DNA from: Plecoglossus altivelis
Lineage: Eukaryota; Chordata; Actinopteri; Osmeriformes; Plecoglossidae
Assembly: GCA_036571765.1 (NCBI GenBank)
Contig: BROE01000009.1
Span: 7,875,795-7,939,794, forward strand
DNA length: 64,000 nucleotides
Direction of reading: 5' to 3'
Notes under the pieces: model-generated
Told to the model about the DNA's origin: nothing
The model's input: only the letters and a program-made list of their open reading frames with translations
Databases searched by the model: none
Translations under genes and position numbers: made by a program
Shown here: positions 10,825 through 41,100 of the stretch, piece after piece
How the letters are laid out: each line of letters begins with the position of its first letter
Position numbering within the stretch: position 1 is the stretch's first letter

Positions 10825-13800
10825 ATGGCCAAGTGGCTGAAGGACTACCTAAACTTTGGTAGCAGGCGTGACCCCCCACAGCCCCCCAGGCCAGACTACA
10901 CCGAGAGTGAGATCCAGCGGGCCTACAGAGCTCAGAAAGACCTAGACTTTGAAGACCCTTACCAGACCTCTGAGAAGGAGCCGCATAATGGCACATGCCG
11001 TGGGACATTGAGTCTGCCGCCTTTCCCAGAATTTGGTTCCATCTTATCCAATGGCGTGGCGGTAATGAACGTGAAGTGACACAATTGTTACATTGCAGGT
11101 GTCAGTTTTCGAAGTGGCTTGATTCAACGCAATTCATTGATTGTGTTTTAAGGTGAAGGTGGTGTCACCCAAACATAGACTCATCAAAGTGGACTCACAG
11201 GAGTTTGGGCGCTGTAAAATCCCCCTGAGCCCTGTGACCATCGAGGTGGAACCGGTATGTAATGTTGGAGGAAGCAGGATGAATTTCCAAGTTATTGCTT
11301 TCTGCATTCTTAAGTCATGGTCTTGTCATTCTCAAGCCATGGTCTTGCCATTCTCAACCCATGGTCTTGCCTTTCTCAAGCCAGTATTTAAGACCAAAGC
11401 TTAAATCAGTATACAGCATATAATACAGTAGATATGCTTTGTGCCAAATACACATAAAAGTCCCAGGACATAAGGTTTTTTGTACATTAGCATTGGTTAC
11501 AGTCTTATAGAGGTAAGACATTTTCATTGTTGTCTGTCGATCTTGGACCTCAAAAGTATTGTCTCTCTGCCTACCTTCCCCTGGCAGGTCATCCCCTCTG
11601 CCCCTGCCGTCGGAGACTCAGACACAGACTACTCTAACCCCTTCGACGCCCGTCCTGACCCAAGGGTGAGAGCAGACTGGGAGCCCAGACCTACACCAGC
11701 AGACTGCAGCAGCTACATGGAGCCATTTGAGGCACACAGGGTCGCCGCAGGTCAGTTAGCCTAGCCACATGTCTTTATTTCACATCACAAATCAGGGGTT
11801 AGAATAAAATAGAATAACTTATTGTCATTGCACAGAACAACTTAATTCATTTGCACTTGGTGGTGACTATAGTTTGAAAAGAAAATACTGTCAAACATAA
11901 ACTAAGACATGAAAAATAGCGCTAACACTGTAAGAAATACATTTGTAAATACTTTTCCCCCCATTTTAAGTAGTTAAAAGAAGACAGTCCATAAAGTGCA
12001 GTGCATCCCTGTAGGTCATGAGTTCCATAATGCCTTCCAGATGGCAGCTGAGCGAAGGGGTTGTGACCTATGAACTGTCCTTAAGTATACGCTTGCTACT
12101 GTATAGTCGGCCTATATGGTTGCAGTGAGCAGGACTGTTGACCGGTCTACCGTTAGATTTTAGGACTATACAAATAGCAAAATACAAATTATGGTAGTTT
12201 CCTATAAAAAAATAACAAAACAGGAAGGGGGAGGGAGATGGGCGTGAAATATGACTATATGAATATGTCGGCTCCTAAGAAAAACGTGAGTGTTGACAGG
12301 TATGACGGACATGGATTCAGAAAGGTGGCTCTCACCAGCAAATATTTACAACTATATCAACAGCTACAATTGATGACAATAATACTATGGGGGCCGATCA
12401 ATTAATTGATTGATTTCTGTCTCTCTCTTTATTATATGGTTTGTATTACTATATGGTGTGTGTGTATTATTGATCCATAGACCTCCAGCATGGCCCTATG
12501 AGCACCAAGCCCATAGTAGGGAATGGGGATCAGCTGTATGACAACCCATATGAGGAGAAGACCTGCTACAACCACCGGGGAGCGCTGTTGCCCCAGCATG
12601 GGGTGGAGGGGCGGCTAGCCCCTGGTGATGAAGGGGAGAGCAGGCTGCCTCAGGATGATGAACGGCCTGCAGATGAGTATGACTTGCCTTGGGAGTGGAA
12701 GAAGGACAACATCTCTAAAGCTCTTGCAGGTAGGGTTGGAGACGTGAACGTCAGGCAGAGATATTTGAGCGTGTGAGTTGGATCACTGTTATTCACGCCG
12801 AGTTATCACTCACTCTCCACGTCTCTTTCTCTCCAGTGCAGTTTGAAGGGGCTGACCGATTGCGAGGCCAGCCAGAGCAAGCTTGGCCCTCCAGGACTAG
12901 CCCCAGTGACACAGCGGGCACCTCCAGCCTTTGGAAACCAGGAGATTCCCTCCCAATCCTGGGAGAGAGAGTGGACCCATCCTTGTCCCTTGAAAGACAA
13001 GTGTATGTACTTATGCCTTTGAGCCAGCCAGACAGACATGGGTTATTGTGATTTATTGCTGGAAGGAAGAGTTAGGCATCACCTGTGTGTTGTCCTTTTG
13101 TCCAGGTGGTACCATGGGGCTCTGAGTCGTTCAGAAGCGGAGATGCTGCTCACGCTGTGTAAGGAGAGCTCCTACCTTGTTAGGAACAGCCAGACTCGCC
13201 GCAGCGACTACTCTCTCTCCCTCAGGTAGGACAGTGGGTCAGTGTATCTTCCGTTAGTTCAGACAATGCCAATCTTCCATCTTTGCCTAAGACTTACTTG
13301 AGCATGCCAGCGAACTTCCAGATTTCTGAATGGCCCATTATTCAGTAGATCAATGCTATAAAACTTCTAATATGACATGGAAAATTATATGTGAGGTCAC
13401 AAAGAGGCAAACCTCTTTAAACACAATAGTGTCTTTCTGACATTGCTGTTTTATGAATAGAATATCTTTATGAAATTGTAGCACCCCACTGAGGCCCTGT
13501 GTCCAAATGGTGCTTTTATCAAGAGTGCCAGTGTCTTTCTCAGTGGTTCCCAGTGCAGCTGCCCAGTGCACCCAGCATCTTTTTTTTTCCAGTGCACTCC
13601 TCGTTTTTCTTTAATGGATGCTTAGAGTTAAAAATGTCTTAACTTTTCAGATAGATGCTGTTGTGTTTTCTGGCGTGCCTTTGCAGTAAACCATATATCA
13701 TATGATATGGGTGGAGCTGGCCAGCAAACCTAGCTGCAATAACCTAGGTTCTTGTTTTTTTGTGTTTTCTTGCTTTTTGAAATGTAAGGACACGTCAAAA

Positions 13801-14279
13801 GAACGCTATACGTGCATCCAAACATATATTTATACAAGTATTTATTCTAAACATGGAGAACACAACCTTAACTTATTTCATTTAAGTCTCTTACTCGTGA
13901 GTCGTTGAAATGTTGTGAAGATATTGTTGTCATAGAAACAAAACTCCTCACCCCAAAAAAGAACAAGGCAACCCTTTTGAGAAAATTCAAGGATTAAGCG
14001 CTCCCAAGGGCCATGTCATTACTGTTCCGCCAGGAAAAAAGCGCTATGCGGACACAGGCATTAAGTTCTTCTATTTTTCTATTTCTTTACAGGAGCTGCA
14101 AGGGCTTCATGCATATGAAGTTCACTCAGTCTGCAGATGGCCGTTTTGTCCTTGGTGAGAATAGCCCACCATTCTCTACAATACCAGAGGTCATTCACTA
14201 CTACACCACCCACAAACTGCCCATCAGAGGTGCGGAGCACCTGTCCCTGCTGTACCCCGTCATAGTTCAAACCCTCTGA
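10825..14279 (+). CDS. shd: SH2 domain-containing adaptor SHD (SHB family)
   Basis: Adaptor protein of the SHB/SHD/SHE/SHF family that links phosphotyrosine signals in the cytoplasm. Seven coding exons: 10825-11061, 11153-11254, 11588-11750, 12481-12729, 12837-13002, 13106-13225 and 14093-14279, total 407 codons. The N-terminus MAKWLKDYLNFG and the block YRAQKDLDFEDPY are family signatures, as are SPKHRLIKVDS (exon 2) and DDERPADEYDLPWEWKKD (exon 4). Tyrosines in DYSNPFDA and LYDNPYEE are typical phosphorylation sites. The C-terminal SH2 domain begins WYHGALSRSEAE, has the phosphotyrosine-binding YLVRNSQ, and ends AEHLSLLYPVIVQTL. WKKD and the position next to yju2 favour SHD over SHB. The exon 1 donor is inferred from frame. 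The protein is longer than human SHD (about 340), mostly between the conserved blocks. Confidence 0.93.
11751..12480. other. shd intron 3
   Basis: About 730 bp of intron with no exon or clear repeat. It ends in a T-rich tract and CCATAG acceptor before exon 4. Confidence 0.5.
13226..14092. other. shd intron 6, splitting the SH2 domain
   Basis: About 870 bp separating the two halves of the SH2 domain. I see no conserved element. It ends in a polypyrimidine tract (TATTTCTTTACAG). Confidence 0.5.
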
Positions 14280-15530
14280 CACAGGCACGCACATGTACAC
14301 TTACACTGCTACTAAATAACACAATGACTCTCATTTACGAAACAACGTATCACAGTAAATAGGGCGTTTGGACATTCCTTCCAGACAAAGCTTTGCATTT
14401 ATTGGTTTGCACGTGGGAGAAGGCTACGCTGACCAAATATTCTGACTGGGATGCAAACTTTTTGCCATTACCTACTTTTTTCTGGGGGGGGGGGGGGTTG
14501 TAATATGTCATCAATGTCTAACATTCATAGGAATTTACTTTTGTTTTCAGTGACCTAGCCTAACGAAGTACGCTCTCAAAAAACAAATAACCCAAATTAT
14601 TGGGGTTAAAATGATTTTGTCTTTCATTTCTATATGGCTTGCTGTGTTAGGAAGGGGTCTTTTAACGGAGAGTGATTGGTTTCAGTGGACTTCAGAGGCG
14701 TTAAGTTTTTATTTTGAATTTCTCATCTTGGAAAGGTTCTACATCTCCATGTTATGAACCCTGTTTTAGCCACCATAATGCTCCTATCATTTTTACGCTG
14801 TGATTGGCAATATACAAATATGTCACGAGTTACATGTGAACCCTGCTGTGACATGATTTAAGTTGGTTTCTACATTCTAATCACATAAAGGCCAAATAAT
14901 CCCTAAGAGTCACAATTGCTGTCATGTCAAACACTGCCATTGTGTTTTGAGATCAGCCCACCCTCACCAATCCCAACCATATCTATCCATGTCTATGGGC
15001 TAACCTTGCTACCTGTTGTCGTATGTTTATATTTCAATGGACACTAAGGATAATCGACACTTCACAAGTTTCAGCCCTCAATGCCACCAAACTAGAAACA
15101 CTAATCCACAATCGGATGTAAATCAGATTGGATGTGACTGATTTACCTGATGGTGTTATTGTATACTGTTGTTTGAAAACAGCACCCCACTCCATGTTAT
15201 CCGGTTTACTTGTCCATTGACTTATTCCTTACCCCACACTGGAGGTCTGTGAATGTGTGTGCCATGAATATAGTGTGTCTTCTCTACTGAGGAAGTCATA
15301 GTGTACTGATTTTGTAGCCACACCGAAAAGGAGAGTTTTGTTACAGTGCAGCCCAGAGAGCAGTGAAATGTATTAGTGTTCTAGAAAAGCCCATTGCTTG
15401 GCTTTATGCTCTAATGATATCATGTTTATGATGTATGAAAAAGCAGAGGTAGATTATTTACTGTGGTGTTTTTATAAATTGCTGTTTTATAATATGCAAA
15501 TTAAATGTGATTTTTGTTTTGTTTAATAAA
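14280..15530 (+). terminator. shd: shd 3' UTR and poly(A) signal
   Basis: Non-coding sequence after the shd stop, ending in a T-rich stretch with AATAAA at 15525-15530. It includes a run of about 14 G at 14,486-14,498. A 3' UTR of about 1.25 kb is inferred. Confidence 0.55.
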
Positions 15531-15542
15531 AAACCCTGTGTT

Positions 15543-15809
15543 TTAACCCTTGTGCTCTCTTCATATTCTGCAACTCTCCCTGTCCTAAGGGTCCAAATGG
15601 CCCCACGTTCAACCCAGAAATAAAGCAGGTTTAACATTGTTTTATCCTGGACCCTTTTAGGCACTGAAATGTGCAGCCATGCAGCACATGAATCAGAAAG
15701 ATTTTGTTCTGAGTTCAATCAAGCACAGGCAATCTAAATGTTGCATTGTGGGTGAGTGCATAAAACATAGTTTTTGGTCATTCTGGCCCCCAGAGTGCAC
15801 ATGGGTTAA
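15543..15809. mobile_element. piggyBac-type MITE
   Basis: The element is flanked by TTAA on both sides (15543-15546 and 15806-15809). It has inverted ends CCCTTGTGC (left) and GCACATGGG (right), giving TTTAACCC(T/A)TGTGC at each end. TTAA duplication plus CCCTTGTG-type termini are the mark of piggyBac-family non-autonomous elements common in teleosts. It is about 267 bp, has no coding capacity, and lies 13 bp past the shd poly(A) signal. Confidence 0.7.
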
Positions 15810-17160
15810 ATGTTTTAATACCATACTGCTTGAACTTCAATCCAATAACATTCCACGGCCTGCCAGCCGGTCATAAAATTGTTAAACTATGCGACACCAA
15901 ATTTGGGGGTAAAATATTGGAAAACTTCGATTGTAATTCTGTTGCTGTAAACTATCAACATTTTTGTCTGAGTATGAACATAGCGACAAACTGAAAGAAT
16001 ACTGATCTTTTTCTAGGTCAACCAAAAATCCATCTTTTTTAAACATTTCATCATATTAGTTATTATACTTTTTTCTCAGTTCTGACATTTTATGAATTTA
16101 TTTTCATCTTTAACTGTTATCATCCTCACATACATTTTTTACACGGCAATGAGAAGGCTGTGTTGAAAGCTGGCCAGAGTGTTTTCCCAGAGTGCATGTA
16201 TCCAATGTCACTTGAAAAATGTAAGGGTTTCTCAACATAGCATTGGTGTACGAAATTAAAGTGCACACTGTGGGAGTCACCAATGCTAGAATACCGTGGC
16301 AATTGTGGCCAACACAATATCTTTTGCCATTGTCATGTATTGATAATGTAAAACAAAAACCGTGTGCTTATTTGTTTGTTAATTTGTTATTCTTTCAGTG
16401 ATTGTACTACAGTTGTATCAGTATTGATTGCCATTGTAGCTTTAGCCAGCATTGGATTAATAAAGTTGATCGTATAATAAATACTCAAAATGACATATTT
16501 ATAATATTTAAAGTTTTCTAATACTGGTATGCTTGCTAACAAAACTAATTTAGCACTCGTTCATTGCCATGTGAATAGTTTCAGTGTTTATTGCCATCAA
16601 AGCCTTAGCAAAGGCCTTTAGAGCCTTACCAGCTAGATCTAGCTGTCTCACTCATGTCAAGTGGTATAGGCTGGGTCTTTCATGTCCACCTCCATGTGCG
16701 GAGTGATTTAAAGCTACATAGTAAAAGGAAGTATTTAAATGCCAAAAGTGAAATTAATTATAATATTTCAAACTTTTATCTATAAATGAATATTTCAATT
16801 AGAAAAACATGCACAGTTTTGAGTTTATACATTTATAAAGTAATGGTTTTTGAAAATGAGAATCCTTAGTTCCATTTTGGGTTCCCCTGGTAGGAAGGAC
16901 ATTTTCAGTTCAACTTGGCACGTTATATTGTATTGTCCTTTGTACTCCTTGTTATGGTGACTGAGCAATTAGAGCCTGACACTCCAGTTTTAAAAATAAT
17001 CCAGGTCCACTAAAGAGGTGCCCACAAAAGAAATGATATGTATTACAATCTTTCAACTGAGGTAAAAATACCAAATTAAACTCTAAATTAATTATTGAGA
17101 TATTACTGATTAAGTTTGCATGAACTATAATAAAAACAGCAGTTCAGTGCTAAGATGGAA
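15810..17160. other. Intergenic sequence downstream of shd
   Basis: AT-rich, no coding exon, no clear repeat boundary seen. Confidence 0.4.
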
Positions 17161-17378
17161 GAAAGACTGCATTTTCCTGCTGCAGCCAGATGGAGGAGGT
17201 GAAAGACTGTGTTCCTGCTGCTGCCAGATGGAGGAGGTGAAAGACTGTCCTCCTGCTACAGCCAGATGGAGAAGGTGAAAGACTGTCTTCCTGCTGCAGC
17301 CAGATGGAGGAGGTGAAAGACTGTCCTCCTGGTGCAGCCAGATGGAGGAGGTGAAGGACTGTCTTCCTGCTGCTGCCA
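17161..17378. repeat. 38-bp minisatellite
   Basis: About 5.7 tandem copies of a 38-bp unit containing CCAGATGGAGGAGGTGAAAG followed by ACTGTCTTCCTGCTGCAG. Copies differ by a few substitutions. The period is not a multiple of three, so open frames on the minus strand here are a by-product of the repeat. Confidence 0.88.
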
Positions 17379-20300
17379 TGCCTTTTGGTGGCACTTTCTC
17401 CCTTTTATGCTCTCCAAACAATCCACTAGATGGAGACAACTCACAAATAAAATAAATGACAAAATAACACAAAAGTCCCATTTTGGCTCATTGATACATC
17501 ACATCACAGGATCAATCAAACTCCCAGCATGCCAATAGTCCACTTGTACCTATAGGTTGCACTATAGGCCATGCCCAAATTCTGGGACTTTCTCTCTGTC
17601 CTGGGATTTACTCCCTGGCCTGCACAGCCCTTTTTGTTTTGTGTATGTTTGCTGTCTGTCGGTCGGTCCCTTTTTGCAGTTGCAGGTCTGCATTCCTGTC
17701 CATACAATCCATCTACTCTGTTAATCGCTCGTGGCTGCAGCTCATCACCAATCAACTCATCAACTCAACAGTATATAAACACCAGTTCCACATCTACTCA
17801 TCATCAGTTTAAAGTCGCTGTTAGCTTACGTTGGTCGACTCTCAGAACCTTTCCCCTGTCTCTTTTTAGACTTGGGTCATTTGAACATTAGCATGTTCGA
17901 ATCTTAATGAACATGCTAAGTCTGTAAGCTGTGTGTGTGTGCGTGCGCAGGTGCTGTCGCCTGTCCAGCCAATACAATGCCAAAAACTATGTCTCCTTTA
18001 TTCAGTGGGCTACCATTCTGAACAAGAATAAGTAAATGTCAAAGGTCACCTTTAAACCACAAGTGGAGAACACTCGAGAGGAACATCTTGAGATATTTCA
18101 CACACTCTTCCAAATATACAAATATGACAGTATGGCAGCTCATGTAGCTAACAACTTCCCTTGGACGTAGTTGAATTTACTTGGTATTTGGACTTGACAT
18201 GCAGTTACTGATTTGATGCATGATTGAAAAGAACAACAAAGCAAAAGGTGTATGTGCATCAGTCACCTGTATTTGTCTGAGGCAACTTTCTTTTCTCCCA
18301 ATTTTGGGGAGAGCAGGACTAGGCTACGCTCTGTGTAATGTAAACATGTCTGACGCTCCATTTCATCTGGATACAAAAATAATCAAACATTGAAAACTAG
18401 AAGATTGTGTGCAAAATACGCCAACATTTCTGAGAGTGGAAAAAAACACTTCCAATTTTGTCCAGCATCTACACTTCTCAATGGATGTGTGTCGGTATCC
18501 GTTTCTTTTTTCATAAAGTGAACATGGAGGAAAAAAAGTATTTATATGATATTAAAATAATTTCATTTTGAATAGGTTTTCATTTTTGGTAGCAAATTCC
18601 TTCATTTTTTATTAATTTTGATCACATCTCAAAATATTTACTATTTCAGGGTAATTAAAAATTTTGAATCCCGAATGTTAAATATTACAATAAGGAACCA
18701 ATTGTAACCATTAAAGAAATTAATCAAATAACATACTGATATATACAGAATGCTGTGGTGACAACCCAAACTGGATAATAAATAAGCAAATTAACAGAAT
18801 AACATAATAGCTCAACCAGATTGTAACCAATTAATCAAGACAAACACACCACGATAGCATGAGTAGATCAAATTACTTTACCATGTTTGATGGGTATTGA
18901 CTACATCTCTTTTTCTCTGCTATTTAAACTATCTCAACATAGCACAATATGATGAGGGTCTGAAACAACTGTTAGCAAATCTTTGTAAGTGTTCCACATG
19001 ATATTATCCCTGCTGGGCCAGAAAAAGTGGTTGGGAGTGGCCTGATTCATACTATTCACCCTGCAGAAACTTTCTTCCTTCTTAAGTATGATCCACAGGG
19101 ACACAGTGTCATCATAGGTGAGAGCAAACCACTTCCCTTGTGCTCTGCCACATGTTATCTGCCTGTGCAAAATTTGATGACTTGCTTGCATCTGCTATTT
19201 ACTAGGATTTAGCCTAAAGGGTATAAACACAACAATTATTTGATTTCCATTGTTCAAAAGGTATCATCAACGAGGACTTAGTCTACTTACTGGACAACCT
19301 TTCAATTGACAACTCAACAAAAACTAAACAAAAACAACAAAACCTTCTTAAATGGGTTTTCTTCTTGCATGAAATGCTAATTACATCATAAGCTTGGCCA
19401 CAGCAGTATCTTCAATTCCAGGAATTTCTGTGTGCATCTATGGTCCTCTGAATCAACTAAGCAACATCTTAATCACCAGATGCATAATGCACAGTCAGTG
19501 AGTTGAGGCATGGATTTAACAAGACACAAACAGTTCTGTTCACAATCATGTTCTGGCAAATTTAGCCTAATCAGTTGGTTGTCAATGTATTACACAATGC
19601 GATACAAAAAATACTATTTTACAACACAAAGGAAAAAAATACATATGTTGGTGTAAACATTGAAAACACTTTATGCAAGAACCGTACTGTTGCATGGTGA
19701 AGTAAGCCTACAATTATGACAACTGGCTCATCCTTTGTACATGTAATTACTTACTACTGTAATTAGTAAAGATCTAGATATTTGTGGAGGTAAGATAATT
19801 TAACATATATAATACATTTTAAACAACATGACATAAGCAATGGATAATGTATGAAACAGAAAACAACAGTTGGCTACATAATCATTTGCATGAATTCACC
19901 AGACAATTGAAAATGTGTTTAAAATGATAAGAAATCGCAATGGTGTGCATAAGTAACTAGTTGACAAGTGCTTTTAAAAATTTCAGCTGTGATTTCAAAA
20001 TGTAGGTACCAAAGCCTCGGAGATGAACTGTCATCATTAACTGTATCTATAATTACAGAAATCTGTGACACTGACATCTTACCCACTGACTGCATCACGG
20101 GCACTGTACCCAATCTATAATTGCATAAATCTCTGTGTGGGTCTGTCTCACTGACATCAGTGACTGCACCACCGGCACTGATCACTAGTATAAGTAATGG
20201 CACACATTTCAACACATTTTATGTCCATGCAGTCAAAACCTGTGGAAATTACATACTGTGAGATAACAATAGTTATTGCGTGAGTTAGCTGATATTATTA

Positions 20301-22041
20301 TAATTATAAATGCATTTACATGTGTTCACAAAAAAAACATTGAAGGAAAATGTGATCATTGGAACACTAATAAACAAAAATTCTGTGGTTGCAAAATTAG
20401 CCTACTTTTTGACACGGGCTACTTTAATGTTGCTGCAACGACTTCTTTTTGCATTGGACTCCTAACCTGTTTATGGATCATGTTCACACAGATGCAAGTA
20501 CCAGTCTGATTAAATGGAGGGTTCCACTGGCAGCGGTCTGTCCGCCACTCTTGACTAGACGCTGACTCTTAACGAACGAGATGCAGTAGCCATTTCAGAA
20601 TTATGGACACCAGATGCCAGTAGAGTTCCACTATCTTTCAGGAACTCATACCCCAAATGTCGGTTGCTGGTATATTGACTTTACTGAAATGTTGGATTGG
20701 ATAGACTGGTCATGAATAGCCTGAGTCATAGGCTATTACACATCTGTATATAAAGGCTATAACAGACTTGAATCATGATGTGCCTAATCAGTTGTTAATT
20801 GCAGCCTACAAAACGTGACTAGGGTACACACGGCTATAATACCATTGGAAAACCATTTGGAAAATGACTGAACTTCAACCCTCTTTTTTATACAATAACA
20901 ATTTAACACAACGTTCAGAGCTGCTGTCGACCTATTCTTAAAGCCCACGATAAGAGCCCGCCCCGTTCATTCAATTGGCTTGGCCCAAACGTGTCCTTTG
21001 CTACCCTCCTCTGTCACTCACTTGTTTTGATAAGTACCTTGTCATTAAATTAGTATGTGACAAGGCTTGGGCACGCAGTGATCTATATGTAAATGGCAGG
21101 CACCCGCATGCAACAGAAAATGATTCATTCGTGCTAAATAACTTCGCTTGCATGAAATTGTACTATTCGTTTAGCGGTTGGTAGTAAAACGTATTTAGCT
21201 CTTTTATAATCAAACAAATAAACGGATTGTAGCGGTCTCGTTGGCTAGCTAGCTTCGTTACGGTAGCCGGACAAATGTAGACGTGCTTCTACAGTAGCAC
21301 GACTAGGTTTGTTTCCTGACAGCATCACACGGCGGTGGGTTTGACACATTTTCAAAGGCGCAAGCTGACGACTTTGGCTGGCTAGCTAGAAGGAAGAGCA
21401 AATCGTTAAGATACTATATAGCTGGCGAAGTGTGCCAGGAAAAGAGGATACACTGTTGCGGTGAGAACGGGGCCATTTATTCGTTCCAAGCATATGGATA
21501 TCAGTTATGTACATTTTGCTAGTTAAATGATCGTGTCTTGGGGTCTAGTTTGTTGCCGTTGGATGTCGCGACTGTGCAGCCAGTACCAGTAGTTTGTCCC
21601 GTTTTCAGAGGGACGGACTCAGAAGACTGCATTGGACCTGGGTGGCAGGGACAGAAATCAAACAGCAATTATCACGTTTTCATATATATATATATATTTT
21701 TTTTAAACAAATTGCCCTCAAGCAGTAGCCATCTTCCTAAATAATCTAAGTTAAGACTGGAGTGGATCTAACATCTAGGGAGAGGCCCTCCGTTTTGACA
21801 CTGCCCCCTCTACCCTGATTCCCCCGTGATTTATTTAGAATATACTGGTGAAGTCGGACGGTTCTCAACAAGGGGACAACTTAACAGCGAGGCCCCACAT
21901 TCCCCTCCCCCATTCCTATCTAGACCCTTTACCACAACCTCGCCCAATATCGGAGAGGAGATTGTGATTCGGGAATTTTGTACAGGTAGATCGGTGCAAT
22001 CATCAGGTCCCGTCTAAAACCGGGCTGCCTAAACCAGGGGG
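17379..22041. other. Intergenic region upstream of gna11, including its promoter and 5' UTR
   Basis: No coding exon is supported. Around 17,560-17,860 the sequence resembles a retroelement LTR or promoter remnant (GCTGCAGCTCATCACCAATC, then CAGTATATAAACACCAG), but I cannot define its ends. At 18,930-19,200 a minus-strand frame is open but matches nothing I know. From about 20,930 to 22,041 the sequence is richer in CpG and precedes the gna11 start codon, so it should contain the promoter and 5' UTR. No TATA box is evident. Confidence 0.4.
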
Positions 22042-38129
<16,088 letters not shown>

Positions 38130-41100
38130 GAGCACACCAGTACAACTCCCTGTCATAGAACACACATACCCCACTGAGTCTGTGCTCGACTCCACATACG
38201 TCAATACATACCAATCACACATGAAAACACACAGACACTTATTGGACCCCATTCTCCTCTTGATTTTCACTACAATGGTTTTAAAGATGCCACTGTCTCC
38301 CCTGTTAATCCCCCACCTGCCTGACCACAGCGGCACTCACCTTCCTTCATGGCAGCTTGGATCAGTATTTACCCAAACCCCCTGCCCCTCCACATTAATC
38401 TGGCACACATACACCCTCATGGGCTGTACACTAACTATGTAGGGGACATTGGGGTGTGTGTGTGTGTGAGGGGGTGGGGTTGGGGCAGCAAAGACCAGTG
38501 AGGTGCGCTGTGGATTTGTGAAGTCAGGGGTTTAAGCCTTGATTTTTTGGGGAGTTGACACCTGCTTGTGAGTTCACCTCCTGCCTTCTTTCTGAGCTCT
38601 TGACAGCGGAAATAGGAAGCAGCGAATAGGAAACCATCGACATAAATGCAGCATGGAACACTGCCGTGAGCTCAAGGAGGAACAGCATGACCCAGAACAG
38701 GAAATGATGTTACACACAGGAAGGTAGGGGGCGGAGAAAAGAGTCTCCACCTTGCATCCATGAATGTACCCTCCAGTGTGAGTGTGGCAATCGCAAAAAA
38801 ATATGAATTGCATATGTCAAAACACTAAAGCACGAGACAGAGAGAAAAAACAAATCTTAAAATCTCTCTTGCTGAGATTTTTAAAACATTTTTAAAAATA
38901 ATAACTTCTATTTATGGGATAAAGGAGACTTAAAGGTTAATAACACAGGATAATAAAAACACCGAACCTTAAAAATGAATGATGGAAAAAAAAAACTGAA
39001 ATATACAAAAATAAAAACATGGAAAACAGAAACTTACTTGACATAGGTATCCTTTGCAGATTTCTGTGTTTGTTTTATGTTGATCACATTGCTTCCCTCC
39101 TCAAGAAGATTTCTGTATGGAATGACAGAGACTCTGTAACCTTCCATTTAACAATCTCAGTATCTGGTTCCACACTACGTTCAGACGTCAATGATGACCA
39201 TACCACTCGACACAAGTTGTGCTCTGATTTTTGCCATCGCTGAGGGCAGCATGTTGTCATTCGGTGTGTGCAATCATGAGACGTAAGAATGTCACCTTAG
39301 ATGGCACCTAATCGCTGTCACTCTGCAATCCCATTGGATACACGTACTGAGAGTGACATGGTGACGTTCATTATATCAAACCCAGGAAGGATTTCTGTTT
39401 ACTTTTTTATTGTATAGTCACTTTTTGTTTTATAGAAGATGCTTATGATTGGTGAAGTGGAGATTATTGACCTTTATTTCCCAGATTGATGGACACGTGC
39501 ACTCTGAAGTCTGCAAAAGTTCTTGTTTGTGTATATTTATGTTTGTAAATACATATACACAGAAACACTCCTGTACAAACTCTGTGGTACACAATATTTG
39601 GCAAAAAAAAAGGAAACAAAAATGATCCACTTCATTTGACAATGTACTGTTTTTTTGTTTTGTTTTCCTATGAATTTAAGATAGTATTGATACTGTGATT
39701 CTGGATTTTGTTCACTTTATTATTAGAGAAACATTCAGGGCTGAGTGGTTCTGTGGGAATACGAGAGTCTGAAGAAGAGGTACAAACTACCACAGCCTGT
39801 CCTATCAGTCCAGACTCCACCACCACAACACTACTACACTACAGCCCTTTAGTACTGAGTCTAGAGCAGGCTAGATTCTACACTATATGGTGACAAGAGA
39901 TGATTAAGAAAAAAAAGAAGAAAAAAAATAGTAAAGATTTTTTTATTTATCTAATTTATGGACCAGGTTTGAAGGTGTGGATGATTTGACTGCTCTTGTT
40001 AAGTCATGTCGAAGTGCTCCTCTTTCCCATGGGAAACCAGGGGCATACTTGAGTCTACTCTGCTGTAAAAACAACCGTCTGGTATAGTATGGGCTTTCTC
40101 TGCTTTCTATTTTCTCTTAAGACATTTCCAATTGAACTAGCCATTGCATCTCCATGTCCGGACGATATGGTTTCTTTAGCAGCCCTCACGTTTTTTTTGT
40201 TTCATAATTAAAACTTTTTAATTTTTTTTAATGCTGCGCTATAATACGAACCTAGAACAATGTACAATATGAACGTAGGTGTGTTTTCTTTTTTTCTTCA
40301 ATGATTGAAGACCTATGCTTGCTATTTGTAATTTATCACATGGTTCTGTCGTTGGTTTGCATTGTTTAATTTCCTGTTTTTGAGGCTTGCTTTTCTAGTG
40401 CCAGTGATGTGCTGATATACTTTTGGTCTTTGAAGCTTTACCTTTTTCTACAGGCAACTTATCCTCCATTCTCATTAAGGGCTATCACAGTGCATCAAGC
40501 AGGTAATAGCACAGGGTCACAGTGAACGAATTCAATTCACTCACGCTTGTTCCCAGATAACCTTTTGTTCTCACAGCAGTTTTAAAGCTTGGGAGTGGTA
40601 GGCAGTAGGGGACTAATATGAAGTAGGATCGTTTTACGTTTGTTCATTGGCTCAATAGTGTAAATTCAGCTTCCAGTTCTCAACCTTGGGGGATTTTGGC
40701 ACAGTGGTTAACATGTCTGTCCAATATATTGTATCAGATGTGAATTGTGTGTTCTTATCTATAGGAAGTCTCAAACACTTGTCACATTTAAAAACAAAGC
40801 ATATTTCATTACCAGGTGTTTGCTTTTGGCTAAGTTTGATGAGGTGACGCGAATAGTGAGAGTTGACATTTTTTGCTTACTGTGGTTTTTTCAGATCTTA
40901 TCGATTAAATAATTGATTACTGTCCACAGAGCATTTCAATTAATTAGCACAGCTTCAATTCCCTTACAGTAAGTAGTGTGTGTCCTTCCTTGGGCCACAG
41001 GTTAGAGGCTTGTACAAGTGATATGGTACGTTTACATCGTTGCAAGTTAGGTGCAGGTTAACTTCCTGTGCGCAAGTATAACATTGCAGCTCAGTATGGA

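Noticed and set aside
17125..17481. 118-codon minus-strand frame with repeated SFTSSIW/SLSPPPSG words
   Set aside because: It is produced by the 38-bp minisatellite and has no domain or splice context.
18934..19191. Minus-strand frame with a protein-like look (NHFFWPSRDNIMWNTYKDLL)
   Set aside because: Might be a retroelement remnant, but I could not tie it to a named family, and there are no flanking exons.
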